64,000 nucleotides of DNA from Glandiceps talaboti. Its lineage: Eukaryota > Hemichordata > Enteropneusta > Spengelidae. The stretch spans positions 25,968,676-26,032,675 of the forward strand of contig NC_135550.1 of assembly GCF_964340395.1 (NCBI RefSeq), in the 5' to 3' direction. Shown here in pieces: positions 12,201 through 23,961 of this stretch. The translations under genes and the position numbers were made by a program. The notes beneath the pieces were generated by a model. That model ran no database searches. It saw nothing but the letters and a program-made list of their open reading frames with translations, and was not told the DNA's origin. Every line of letters starts with the position of its first letter. Position 1 is the stretch's first letter.

Positions 12201-15200
12201 GCTAAATATTTTCCCTCGGTATGTTTGAATTTAGTCATGGATATAAATGCCAGGTTTCACCTTAGGAAAGAGTGAAACCATGTTGGTACTAATCTTTAGG
12301 GTATTGGTATCAATACTTGCCAGGTTTTCATTTTTGATCCAATGACCCATATGATTTTCTCAAACTATTTCTCTAGGGTGTTGAGGCTGGATAATGAAAA
12401 GATTACAATATAGTAGGTAATATATTATTGCTAATAGCCTTGAGGGTTTTTGCATTCACTTGTTTTGGGTTGGAAAGCCTATGTGGGACAATATCTATTC
12501 ATAAAGCCATTCTGGATTCAAAGACATCTATTGAGAAAATCTCTCACTGTTAATTACACTAAAGTCCTATTCAAACAATCACTTTAGTCAGGACATACAA
12601 TAGTAACAATAGTAGAAATATCAACAAGGCAGTTTTGTTGAGCTGAACATTATGGCTGCCTCCTCTATCTAGTAATAATACATACATCATCTTGTAAATC
12701 TGTTTCTAATTCACGACCCGATACCATATGAGTAAATAATTATTGTCTGGGATTTAAACACTACATCAGTAGTTGACTTTATTCAACACAAAGTTGACCA
12801 TGATTTAAATCTTGAATCAACCATGAAATTCTTTCTAAAGCCCCAAGGCTAAGTAAAATGTCAACAAATAGCCAACAAATGGTAGTTCATCTTCATTCTC
12901 TGGAGTCAGTTTGCCAAGTACAAGAGATAAAGTACTCATGTATGTAAACAACTATACCTCACAGTAAATAGTCACACATAATCCATGCTACAATGAATTC
13001 CTCCATCTTGTTACAACAGTTACAAAGATAAAATTGGTGGGACATACTACATTGCACTTCTCATGTATTCATGGGGAGGGGGTATTGACAGTGATTCATT
13101 TCATAACGTACTGTACACATATAAAGCATTGTTTTATGACATTGAATAAATCAAAATATATTCATACATCATGCATACAACACAATAACATTTACAATAA
13201 CAATAACCTTTATCTCTATGTATGAATTGTTTTTGGCAGTTCTAAACATTAAGGTTATAATAGGGAGAGGTCATACATATGGACTCACCTACCACAGATG
13301 TACATCTTCAAAACAAATAAGGAAATAGCTACATGGACCACAGGAATTCATAATGTATCCTTGATACTACCTATCCCCACTTCCAACTAACAGATAAATA
13401 TGCTTGTAGTCGCTAGTCTTGGCACATATCTTCATCACTTAGAATGCTTGAACAACTTAGTTCAAAGTTACATTTACATATTAAGTGAATAATTACAGAT
13501 CACTTCACTGCAAGGTGCAGAAGGAATTCTAAATCACACTGTGTCCTGTAGGAGTGGACGTGTACAAATGTCTAGTGTAACAGGTCACAAACAAAAAGGG
13601 TGAAAGGTCAAGACATCAAAAAGCATTTCACTTCACCATTGGACTATAAATAAACAGCGAGACATTTACCTTTGACATTCTTCATCATTCCAAGAAGAAT
13701 ACAAGAATGTTGATTTTTGACTTTTGGTTTGGGCATAATAAAGTGACCTTGACCCTTGAGTACCTGCACCCATCCTGAATAACCATGAATAAAAAACCCT
13801 CCACAAAAACCAAAATGTAGCTGAATTATGAATGAACATCTACTTGCATTTTACATGACAACATCATATGAACTGGGACTGATTAGTTTGTTAGACACAA
13901 AGAGAATGGACTTTAGAAAATAAGTGAAATTTGGCATTTCTAAATTCGCAATTGAGATACATATATCTCATTCTCTATTGCCTCTCAGGTCACTGGTGTC
14001 ATATACATGTGTGGTCTTGACCTTGAAGTCTACAGCTAAAAACACCTGTGTACTTGCCTCACTTCATGAACGTAGTTGAAAGTCATTTAGTAATACATCT
14101 TCCACAATTCAACCTACTTTACCTGGAGAAACTGAATGTTCTTACTAAAAGAAGCTTGAACACTCTGTAATTGTGAATGTAACAGTGTTTCCATTTATAA
14201 TGCCAACAGCTTGTCAGTCCATACTCTTCAACCACATCAGTGAAAGCCAGCTGCCACACTTTGAAGGATGACAGATTGTTTTATATCATCTCTGACATAT
14301 GAAGTTACTTTCTTCACCTATTAATCATCACTACCCAATGTTTAAACATGACTTTTTAAAACACAAATAACATGCAGAGATAAGTCTGCACACAGCGCCC
14401 ATCATTAAAATATGGTCTTACAATTAGTGAACATCTACATCCATAACACTAAAGTAATATCACTCAGTCCAGTACATCTAACAGGAGAAACCGAACATAT
14501 CAACAACACTACTCTATACTATATTGCAAGACTGGAGACAGAGTAATATTATGAGAACAGGTCACAGAATAACTAGACAGCTCTTCTGACAATATGGGTG
14601 ATAACACATGCATGGTGTCTACAAGATAAAACTTCCAAATCTATAAAGCAAATTATCACTTGACTGTTAATTGTTACAACAAATATGGCTGCTGTTCATC
14701 TATACTAAAATAAATATACATGTATTTTCTAAATTCTATAGTGTGACATTTCTGAAAATGTCAGAAATACACTTGTCCACAGACTGACATACACAAAAGT
14801 AATATGAATATGGGTTATTCATGGGTCATTCTTATAGCCCCATCCAAAATGTGCCCACTGGGGGTTAGTAATAATGAGGTTACATATTTGATGTTGTTTT
14901 TAGAATACACTTCTAACAATAATTAATCTGTGATGCCCTCATACTAAAGCCACACATCTCATCCATATCCATGTATATCATACACCATGAATACTTTTCT
15001 TCTTTTTCAAATTTGTTTACACAAGTAATTCTTACATGTAAGGGAAAACTAAAACTATTTATCTGAAGGTAATATTATAAGCACTTAAGAGTCATGAATA
15101 TTTATGGTTCATTTAAATTTATACATTTGCAGGTCTGCTAACTCTCATGAGGCAATGCTAAACCACTCTTAGGATACATTTGTGCGAAAACTTTGTTATG

Positions 15201-18200
15201 TAATTTCATGAAATGACTCTGCAGAACCTAGTTTATTAAGATATCTTTATTTCCTGGTGTTTCCCTTTATGGGTACACTACAACTTTGTGGACTTCACAG
15301 ATCAAATTGTCAAGTATGTAAATAATATATCAAAGTCTGGTAGTATAGCCTTCCAAATGTATGCACTACATCTTGGTGGACTAAATGACTTGGAACATTC
15401 CATGTCAGTATACTATTACATTTATCATTTCAGAATTACACAGCAAACCTCCCAACACCTGTCAAAGAGTCCACAGGGCATAAATAATCTACATGCATAT
15501 TCACAAAACCAACATAATCATGTTTGATTACCAGCTAAAAATACTTACAATAACATACAGGATGAAGGTTTATCAGGCACTCAGTGTATGGGACACCCTA
15601 AATGGAATGTATACAGTATCATGATGTGATATGTGGCAAATGTAGAACACAGCCTGATAGTATGACAGTATCTGTTATCAAGACAACTCGTTTGTATACA
15701 CCAACTCTACAATGAATGACAAAGTTCAGTCCAACATTAAAACCACCCACTATTTCTGTCAATTTCAAAACAAACCTAAAATTGGCATAAATTCTACACC
15801 AGGGCGGTCCGAGTCTTTTTTTTTTTTTACAAACAGTACTACAATTGTAATTAACTTGCACAAGTATGTTGGCTATTTACTAATGCATTATTGTAGCTTG
15901 CAGTAAAATATATCTTTCACTTTTTAATCTCTCAGTACTCACACTGGCATAATTTATGGCATGTCTTCTTTGAATAACAAGTTGTTGAACTGACTTCATC
16001 AAACAAACATTTCCAGTAATGTCTGTTTGTGTGGATATGGTACATTAGCCATGGAAAGTGTCTCTTGAATAAACATACTAAATGCCACAAATACTCTGTT
16101 TCTCATTTCAATGTCTCACAAAATACACACAACATTGGGGACATTTATGGGAATTAACAATGGAAAAACCACTATCAAATGTAATGCAGTACCTAAATTT
16201 ACAGATTACTATTTACAAAAAGACAGCATAATTCATATCCTAAAAATTTATATTGAAAAGACATATTGTATGTGCAGGTACATGCAATTTGCAATGTCAC
16301 TGGTATATTACTAGTATTTGGTTAGTCAGATATTACCATATCTACACAGCTACATTTTACATTTGTAGACACTGGATTCTGCCCAGGAAATGATAACCAC
16401 TCAATGAAGTTTTGGCGAACACGGATACAGTATACCGAAAAAGGAAACATAACTGGAACATGTTTCTCAAATGGATAATTCCGGGGAAAGCCCAACTTCT
16501 GTTAAATCTGATAAACACAGGATTCAGTGTATCATGGCATTTCCCTTACAGCATTTTCATAAAACAGTTCAGGTTTCCTTCCTATGATAACTGTGCATGC
16601 GACATGAATGAAACCATAATGGTTGGCATTCATCATGGAATCATCCACATAAAGATGTACAAGAAAAAGATCCAGAGCCACTGTTAAGGGGATACCAACA
16701 GTTCAAAAAAAGCCAAACATTGGCATTTACAGTTACCAATTTTAACAAATTTGACCAAGAACTGGTACTGGTGACTAATTTAAAATATAGCAAAAGATTG
16801 ACATTTTACCTCTGCTGGTCCCGACAAATTTGACTAGATGGTCACTTAACTGCATGGCGTATCATACCGGCCACTAACATTGAATGAATTTGTTGGTAAA
16901 GTGGCAACCATTCCATTTAAAGAGAGTGATTGTAAACTATGTCCTTGTAGAAATAATGAAACCCATGTCGATGACCAAGAACAATCCATTCAGACCAATG
17001 AGAATATGCTGTAGTACAAAAAACAACACTAGGACAAAATGATTAATTAATGACTGAAGGAGAGTTGACTTTGTAATTGAGATTGAGCAGAATACCTAAT
17101 GTGTCTCAACTGTCTGTCTTTCTATTTTTACTTTCATATCACTTATCTTGAAAACAAGTTACAAGGCTGGCCATGACTATGACTGTAATCTACTTGGCAA
17201 TGATTGTTATTCTACATACCATCTTCTAATTGATGAGATGTTGATTGTTAAAATGGTGGCTTCAAACAAAATACACAAAAGTATTTTTGTACTAACAAAC
17301 AGCATGAAACACTACAAAACATCAAATAAACATTACAAATAGTGATATACTTTTGATGACACAACTTCTGTAATTAAGCATGTAAATAAATATATGTAAC
17401 TACTTTTTCTGACACACAAAACCTGGTAAGATAAACAACAATCTAATTTATTCAAATTACTGCTATAACTTATAAGGTCATTGGTATTTCATTGGATTGT
17501 TGATAAATGCCATGATATATGTGAACACAATCCACAATATTGCTAATGATTATCTATACAGTAATCACAGAGCTGAACATAATAACTGACCAAAGACAAA
17601 AATTAGACATTGAAGTTACTCATAAAAGATGATTAACAAGTAAACGTGAATGCGACACAATCAGTCAATCACACTACTTGACATTATTGTTATTGGCCAG
17701 CTGAATGAATCTGCCTCCCTATTTATCTTGTCTGATTACAGACTAGAGGCGGTAATCAACCTATCCAATTAGAGTCTAACCTTAATGAAGGACAAAGATT
17801 CCACAAACCTTTTCACTATCTGTGTACATCAACTAAACCACAAATCCAGCATGGTAAGCTACATGATACCTACTTGATGCATGAATGTGAAAACTGTCTC
17901 CAAATATGCAACCCCACTGACTTGTGTCATAAGTAAAACAAACTTGGTTTGTATCAAGAATACACAAGTGATAATGACCAGCTGTTTCAAATGGTGTAAA
18001 CATTTCAGTAAATAAGTTTGAAGTTGTTTTTTCTCAGATTGAGTAAACTTGAGTTGTTTTTATTAAACAACTCAAAATGGAAGTTAGTGAATTTTTATCT
18101 GATGAAGTTTTCTATCTTGAATCTGAAGATATAACTGACATTTTTTGTTTGCTGGCCTTGACACAACTCTGTCACACCTTATCAATCAAAGCCAATCCTA

Positions 18201-19546
18201 TGTCAGTAATATCAATTTACCCGGCTATAAGTAACCCAAGTAGCTCTCCCTTCCTGACTTTGAATGTCCAAATGTTGTAAATCATATGACTAAAATGAAC
18301 ACGATTTGTGTGTATGAATCTGCATGAGTAGCAGATACTATGTCATACAACAATACTGTAAATAGACTATTTGGTGATACAAAATGTACCAGGTAACAAT
18401 TTTCTGACATTTTAATTTGAGCCCACCTGCCATAAATTTCAAAACAATGACACCTGACACATGCATGTTGATTGTTTCCAGCAATTATCTGAGAACCAGT
18501 TGGTTATGCTTGTATGTTATCATGGCAATTTGACCATAGATGATTTTGCTACTCTTACAGAAATACTTCAAAGTCTAATAATGTGCATCATCATGTAATA
18601 ATAATAATAATAATTACTAAGTAATTCAGTTGTGCGACAATTAGTTTGATCTGTAATATTACATAGTACAGGTCATGTACAATATTTGTACATACCAAAT
18701 GCTTGAAAATTTAAATTCTCAATTTTCCTTTATCAAGTTTATGCAAACTTGAGACACCAAAATGTATCTTTCCATGACTACCTCACATGTGTAGATCACA
18801 ACATAGAAGAAATACTTCTCAATGATGGACCCTGCCAAGATAATCATAAACCATTGTGGAAAATATCATAATATGATTACAAAATTTATATATAATAAAT
18901 TATATACTACATGTACTTTTGCTTGGTTCACTTGGGTGTTCCCATATGCATTACACCACATCTGAGAACTACAATGTACCAAAACCACCTTAAGTTGAGA
19001 GTAGAACATGGTACTGGATATCGCACATAAATTGTAGTTTGATTCTTTGCAAATATTAGTGTTTACTAATACTATTCATGAAATGGCAATCCTGGTATAT
19101 ACTCATTTGGAACTTTTGTTAGAAAACAATACTGGGTATTATTTCATTCTAGACTACAGTAATGTGTACAGTCCATATGACATCCAAAGCACATGTTGTT
19201 TCACGAAGGTGCTTTGTCACACAGCATTTTTATTATCTTCTCACAATTACAACTATTGGTTACGTACTGCCTGGAAGTTTCAATGACCGTTGGGTCTGAT
19301 TTGATAATATCGACATGTCTACATTTCTGATATTTTCTTATCTTCAGAAAGTGTTGGCATTTCACATATTACATCTTCGTTGTCATTATCTCCATTTTAC
19401 AGAATGATTTACCCAGAATCATTTTTAAAGACTACAAACAGTGGATTTGAATTTATTGTGTTGTAGGACTAGGTAGACCTGTCTGCAGATGGAGTCAGTA
19501 AGTTGGCACTTTATTTTTATAATACATTGTAACCCTTTTGGGAGAA

Positions 19547-19606
19547 TGTCAGAATAGAGTTCCAACTTACTCTTATAAGTTTATAAGTGGGGACTCTGTT
19601 CTGACA
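19547..19606. repeat. Imperfect palindrome with about 28-nt arms
   Basis: The left arm GTCAGAATAGAGTTCCAACT pairs imperfectly with the right arm, which ends GTGGGGACTCTGTTCTGAC. The centre is CTTATAAGTTTATAAG. The segment could form a stem in DNA or RNA. No flanking duplication or family member was recognised. Confidence 0.6.
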
Positions 19607-20029
19607 CTGTCCCTTTCCTTCCCTGTCCTATAAAGAGCCAAGTAAGAAACCTGAACCAACCCAGAAGTGCCTAATATCATAGAATTACCAGACCCAGGAG
19701 TCAACATATACACTCATTAGCAATTGATTGACTATGTATATTTGACATCTGTTTGACTACAGTAGTCCCAGTTTGGATGACAACAAATATCGGTAGTCAC
19801 AAAATCGGAAATTGTCATAATTTCAAACTTATTTAAATGCTCAACAGTGTCCAATATGGCAGCGTGCATGCGATTCCATAAGGAGGAAGAATCAACATTA
19901 TGACAAGTTCGGATTTCAATATTCTTGGTCGACATCTGAGTGGGGACTTTTGTCATTAAAGAGATGTGAAACAAGTAGACAGTCAATTGATTGGTTATAT
20001 TTGATCAATGGGGTTGTTAGTAATTCTTT

Positions 20030-20188
20030 TAGTCTTGCTGCTAGACGTTCAGGCTTTCTGCTGATACGATAAGCGAATGAAGTTCGCAGTGAGGGCTTGC
20101 CCGAACTCGAGTGTTCCACCCTCGATAGTGATGTTCGTCGTGTGTCGTATTCTATCGGAAGAACATCCGAGGTCTAGCAGCTAGACTA
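20030..20188. mobile_element. hAT-type MITE, longer family member (159 bp)
   Basis: The ends are TAGTCTTGCTGCTAGAC and GTCTAGCAGCTAGACTA, inverted repeats of about 17 bp with one mismatch. Inner blocks GATACGATAAGCGA, TGATGTTCG and AAGAACATC occur in the same order in the reverse complement of the element at 55424-55512. That element lacks about 70 bp of the middle seen here. No 8-bp flanking duplication is visible for this copy, so it is probably older. Non-coding. Confidence 0.8.
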
Positions 20189-21404
20189 ACAAGCATTTTA
20201 CATGTGTGCTTGGAATAGACTTGTTGCATAGGCTATCACAGGATCCTGGTGGTGTATAGGGACAATGTCTGAGTCAAGTCCCTCCTTACTCTGTCTGCAA
20301 CCAGGACCAGGATCCAGGCAGTACAACTACATGACTTGGTGACTTGGATTCCATGTTTGACATTTTTGTTCATCTAACACACCAGGATGAGTTGAGTGTG
20401 AATGCCGAGTTGCTGGTCTAAAGTCCCAGGTGGAAGTGAGGAGGACTGTGTAGGCAGCATCTGAGATTGGGAGACTGCTTGTCACCCCTTTCTGAGGATA
20501 AGGTGACAGTAGACACTGCGCTGCACACCATGATTTTGGTTACCTCTCAGCTGACAGTCTCATTGAATTCCTTTGACACTATCATCAAAATGTTGTTGTT
20601 ATGCTGGGACATTTTCAGCACTTCACAAACTAATAGGGCACAACATCGTATGAAATTATTCCACCAACTTCATTTTGAATTCACAGACATCAACATGATG
20701 TATGGAGTCAGACATACTAGTCAGACTAGTAAGACTGTCTTATAACCATGGAGTTACAACGCTATACACATATTGAAATAAAGAAATTAAAGATACGCAT
20801 ATATTTTTTTTATAAACATAGGCGGTATCACATATAGTTTCTTTGAAGTCTGGAAGTCGGTGTCGTTTGTGAACTTCAAATAATATTCCCTCTACCAACT
20901 GACATTAGGTCGGATACATCGTACCACTAATCGACAACGGTAAGATTCCTACATGAATGTATTTCTTATAACAATGAATATTCATTCAGTTTCAATGGCG
21001 ACACTGACACGAGACACTGCCCCATGTAGTGTACCCAGTTGACATGGACTGGGTGATCAGCGTTGGCAGCTTGCCTGAGAAAACTCACGAAAATGTACAA
21101 ACTATCGGGTTATGTGTCATAGAAGTAACCCTTAAAGCAAAAACACATGATGTTGTTTTACCAATTTGGTTTCGAAGTCCCTAAAATACACACACACTAT
21201 TCTGACCCAAAAGTTTTAATATATCAACCCGCAGCTGCAGGTGATGACCAGTGAGCTTGCGTCCATGGTGGACTGTCAACTCAACCCCATTGCACAGGAA
21301 GTCTGGATCCAACCAGTCTGGTTTGAGTACATATGTCTAGTAAATGACCACACAACCTTCCTGAACAATGGTACGATATACCTATTCTTTGAAGAGAAAT
21401 AAAT

Positions 21405-21625
21405 GTTGACCTACCGCGAGAAAAAATGACCATACCACCCGCAACTAACTTCGGTCAACAACGAAACAGTACATTCAGTTCGTTTACGGCGTAGCACTAT
21501 AGACAGCCAGGTTCGTGTATCTCCGGATATATCTCGTTGGTTTTCGGTTATTGTCGAAGTATCCCGGAAAAGGACGACATTAACCGGAAACCTTACTTTC
21601 CAGTTGACACTACTATATATAGGGA
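21405..21625. promoter_or_regulatory. CpG-rich promoter region with two ETS sites and TATA-like box
   Basis: About sixteen CpG dinucleotides cluster in roughly 185 bp, against a CpG-poor background. Two same-strand ETS/GABP cores CCGGAA lie 20 bp apart at 21564-21569 and 21584-21589. A TATA-like TATATATAG lies at 21613-21621, which would place a start near 21645. Paired GABP (NRF-2) sites are known in several vertebrate COX gene promoters. The region also lies upstream of minus-strand BTBD7, so it may be shared, but that is inference. Confidence 0.55.
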
Positions 21626-21860
21626 TGGAAGCCTGGGATCTTTACTGAAAGTTGGATAATGTGTCTTTGAATTGTACACCATAGGCATATTGTGTTAAAC
21701 AATAACATTTTAATAATTTGTAGATAAATTTCCACGATACATATTAAGGGTTTCTCATGTTCTGACTGACAAGGGTTCGACGTTGAACTTATCTCAACCG
21801 TTGTAGGTCAAACATGCCAAATGCGCTCAACCGAGGTCAACTACTACGTGCGTCTGCTGT

Positions 21861-21869
21861 CGCCATTTT
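21861..21869 (+). promoter_or_regulatory. YY1-like site
   Basis: CGCCATTTT, 43 bp upstream of the first COX8-like ATG, matches the YY1 core (reverse complement AAAATGGCG). YY1 sites near the start of nuclear-encoded COX genes are known from vertebrates. Confidence 0.45.
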
Positions 21870-21911
21870 AGCATTCGAGAAGTATTAGTTTGAGACTATT
21901 TGCTGTTCACA

Positions 21912-22028
21912 ATGTCAGCTATTCGTGGTTTATTTCAACGCAGCTTGCCTGCTATTAGAAATCAAACCAGTGTTGTTCAACGTCGAACAGTGATGGGTGG
22001 CCCACCACAACAGAAAGTCACAGTAGCG
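21912..22028 (+). CDS. COX8-like subunit, copy A, exon 1 (mitochondrial presequence)
   Basis: Starts at ATG 21912, with an in-frame TGA at 21891-21893, and ends GTAGCG|GTAGGT after 39 codons. The residues MSAIRGLFQRSLPAIRNQTS are rich in Arg and Ser with no acidic residue, as expected for a matrix-targeting presequence. A QRRTVMGGPP segment follows that could hold the processing site. Exon 2 joins in phase 0 to give a 74-residue protein. Cytochrome c oxidase subunit 8 is a small, single-span accessory subunit of complex IV in the inner mitochondrial membrane. Vertebrate COX8A also has two exons. The call rests mainly on exon 2. Confidence 0.85.
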
Positions 22029-23853
22029 GTAGGTCAAAGTTGTTGTAGAAGTCGAGATGACCTAACATTTCGCTGGCAACAGCCAAATGGCTTATATATT
22101 TATTACTAAAATAGTTCGACAAAAGATACATATTGTTATTTGAATCAGCTTGGATACCATATCGCAGTTTCTTAAGTAAAAACTGCGACCCAAACTGTGG
22201 TATCATATGGCTTTAATATACACATACATGACTTGATCAAGGATGTCATCGATGTGTCCGTGCAATGAATGCCGGGAAGAACCATCATGTCATGGATGTA
22301 GCTGCAATATTATTATATATATGATAATAAATTGTAGCGTTATTTTTTGTTTCTGAGTTTTTTATCGTGCTGGGGATTGCACTAGTTAAAAACAGTGATA
22401 CAATTCTGATTTCAGACTTGTCAATAGCTGTTATGGTGCAAATCTGCATCACCTGAAGGTTGGTGGATTTATTTTGCTGAATTTCACCTTACCTGCTGTA
22501 AACCAGGCATTTCCAAGGTCTAATGGAACCATCATCACCTAATCGATGTTCAAAAGTTACTTTCTAAAACAGAAAATATAGTGAAAGCAGCTCTAAAATT
22601 TGAAATGAGTCTCACTTCAAGATATCAGTGAAAGTGGTATTTCAGTGAGATCTTGAAATCACACCCTTTTCAAATTTTAGGTGTGCCTCATAATTTTTCA
22701 CCATTTTAGATGGGATAAGATCACTTTTGAATATTGATCAGGTCATGAAAAATCTGTGGTTAAAGTGGAGATAAGAAATGCCTGGTGTTTGAAGGGTAAG
22801 GTGTAATTTAGCAAATATCTACCATACTTCAGCATGTAGATTTACATCTCACAGTCCATTGAGGATTTAATTTCTGAAAGTGTAATCATAGTGTGATTTT
22901 GAGTGCAATCTCCAGAATAAGGAAAGCTTATTAACAAAAATATTTTCTATTATTGGGGAGGCAGGGGATGTGTACTATTCATGTACCATGTACCATGTTG
23001 TGATCCCAAGTTGTACACATTTGAAGAGAAAGAACAGTTTCTACAACACAACACAACATTAAACTGAAATTGTAATTCTGCAGTGGTTGAAACATGAGCC
23101 AAAGTTAAAATCATTGTTATTTTTCTCATTTTTTCATAAAGTAGGCTAGTGCAGGTATAACTGTATTATTCCTCAAAATTTGACTTCACACATGGTCCTC
23201 ACCTGGAAAATATTCTCTACATGAGGATTTTGTCACTACGTACTTGTCTTTGATGTGCACTATTTTAGTGATAACGCCCCCATGGCATTGTCACTCATAT
23301 ATTCCCTTCAGAAAATAATGGAGAATTATTAATTATTCCCAAACATTTTTCTTAGTTTAGTCATGTAAAAAGTGAGTGATATATTAAAAGGGAAATTCCA
23401 AATACTTGTCTTAGGTGACAAAACCAGAGGTCATGAGTATTTTCCTGCAGAATAAAGAAAAATGTTTTGGTTATACCTCTGCAAGCATAATTTATGAGCA
23501 ATTAGCCTGAGGGAAAATAATGCCCATTTTGAAATCTTTGACTCATATTTTTTGAGAGTGACAGAAACAATGACATGATAGATGGATATTGTTGTGATGT
23601 AGAACGACCAGAATATACATTGAATTACACATATTCCATATTTTTGTTGTTGAAAAGTGTTCAACTTGGCAACATCACCAATGATAATAAACTTGATACA
23701 GTTTTAATGTACATCAAAGCTTGCATCCTTGTACTCATTTCAACCACAGTGTTGGCCCCATTGCATCATTTCAAAATAGTCTTTTACTTTTCATATTGTA
23801 AGATGTGAGAAACATTCCAATTTACTTAGTTTTTTTTCTATTTTGTATTTCAG
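22029..23853 (+). other. COX8-like copy A intron
   Basis: A 1.8-kb GTAGGT...TTTCAG intron. It contains the large inverted repeat at about 22400-22890. A second weak palindrome at about 23195-23455 has arms carrying ATGAGGATTTTGTCAC and the inverse of CATGACCTCTGGTTTTGTC. No coding sequence was recognised. Confidence 0.8.
22400..22890. repeat. Large imperfect inverted repeat (fold-back element)
   Basis: Two arms of roughly 230 bp meet near 22638. Inner arms: TTCAAGATATCAGTGAA against the inverse of TTCAGTGAGATCTTGAA, and TAAAATTTGAAA against TTTCAAATTTTA. Middle: TTCACCTTACC...CCAGGCATTTC against GAAATGCCTGG...GGTAAGGTGTAA. Outer: GCAAATCTGCATC against GCATGTAGATTTACATC. It looks like a fold-back MITE with short or no loop. 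Termini are uncertain by some tens of bases. Confidence 0.75.
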
Positions 23854-23961
23854 GAGAACATTATAGCCTTCACTGTATTATTTTTTGGTGTGATGACTGT
23901 CCCAGGATGGGTTCTTGCTCACCTAGATAACTACAGAAGCAGACCAGATGCTGAAGAATAA
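23854..23961 (+). CDS. COX8-like subunit, copy A, exon 2 (membrane span and C-terminus)
   Basis: Acceptor TATTTCAG|GAGAAC; 35 codons and TAA. One hydrophobic span, IIAFTVLFFGVMTVPGWVLA, is followed by HLDNYRSRPDAEE. The motif PGWVLAHLDNYR matches the COX8 signature of vertebrates (human PAGWILSHLETYR), with the Gly-Trp, His-Leu, acidic residue and Tyr-Arg all kept. The length fits the family (about 69-75 residues). A tandem paralogue lies 1.5 kb downstream in the same orientation. Confidence 0.88.
   Translation, partial: ENIIAFTVLFFGVMTVPGWVLAHLDNYRSRPDAEE

Larger units (their letters stand above)
9238..21380. other. 12-kb region without recognisable genes
   Basis: Only short ORFs lacking homology are present. 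By position it should hold the BTBD7 5' UTR, one or more upstream introns and its promoter. A purine-rich low-complexity stretch lies at 9546-9625 and a poly-T tract at 15813-15829. A hAT-type MITE (20030-20188) and a hairpin (19547-19606) are listed separately. No RNA gene or exon was recognised elsewhere in the region. Confidence 0.6.

Noticed and set aside
16412-16687. A 91-codon plus-strand open frame in the BTBD7 upstream region
   Set aside because: No recognisable domain, no homologue recalled, no polyadenylation or splice context, and AT-rich composition like the surrounding non-coding DNA.
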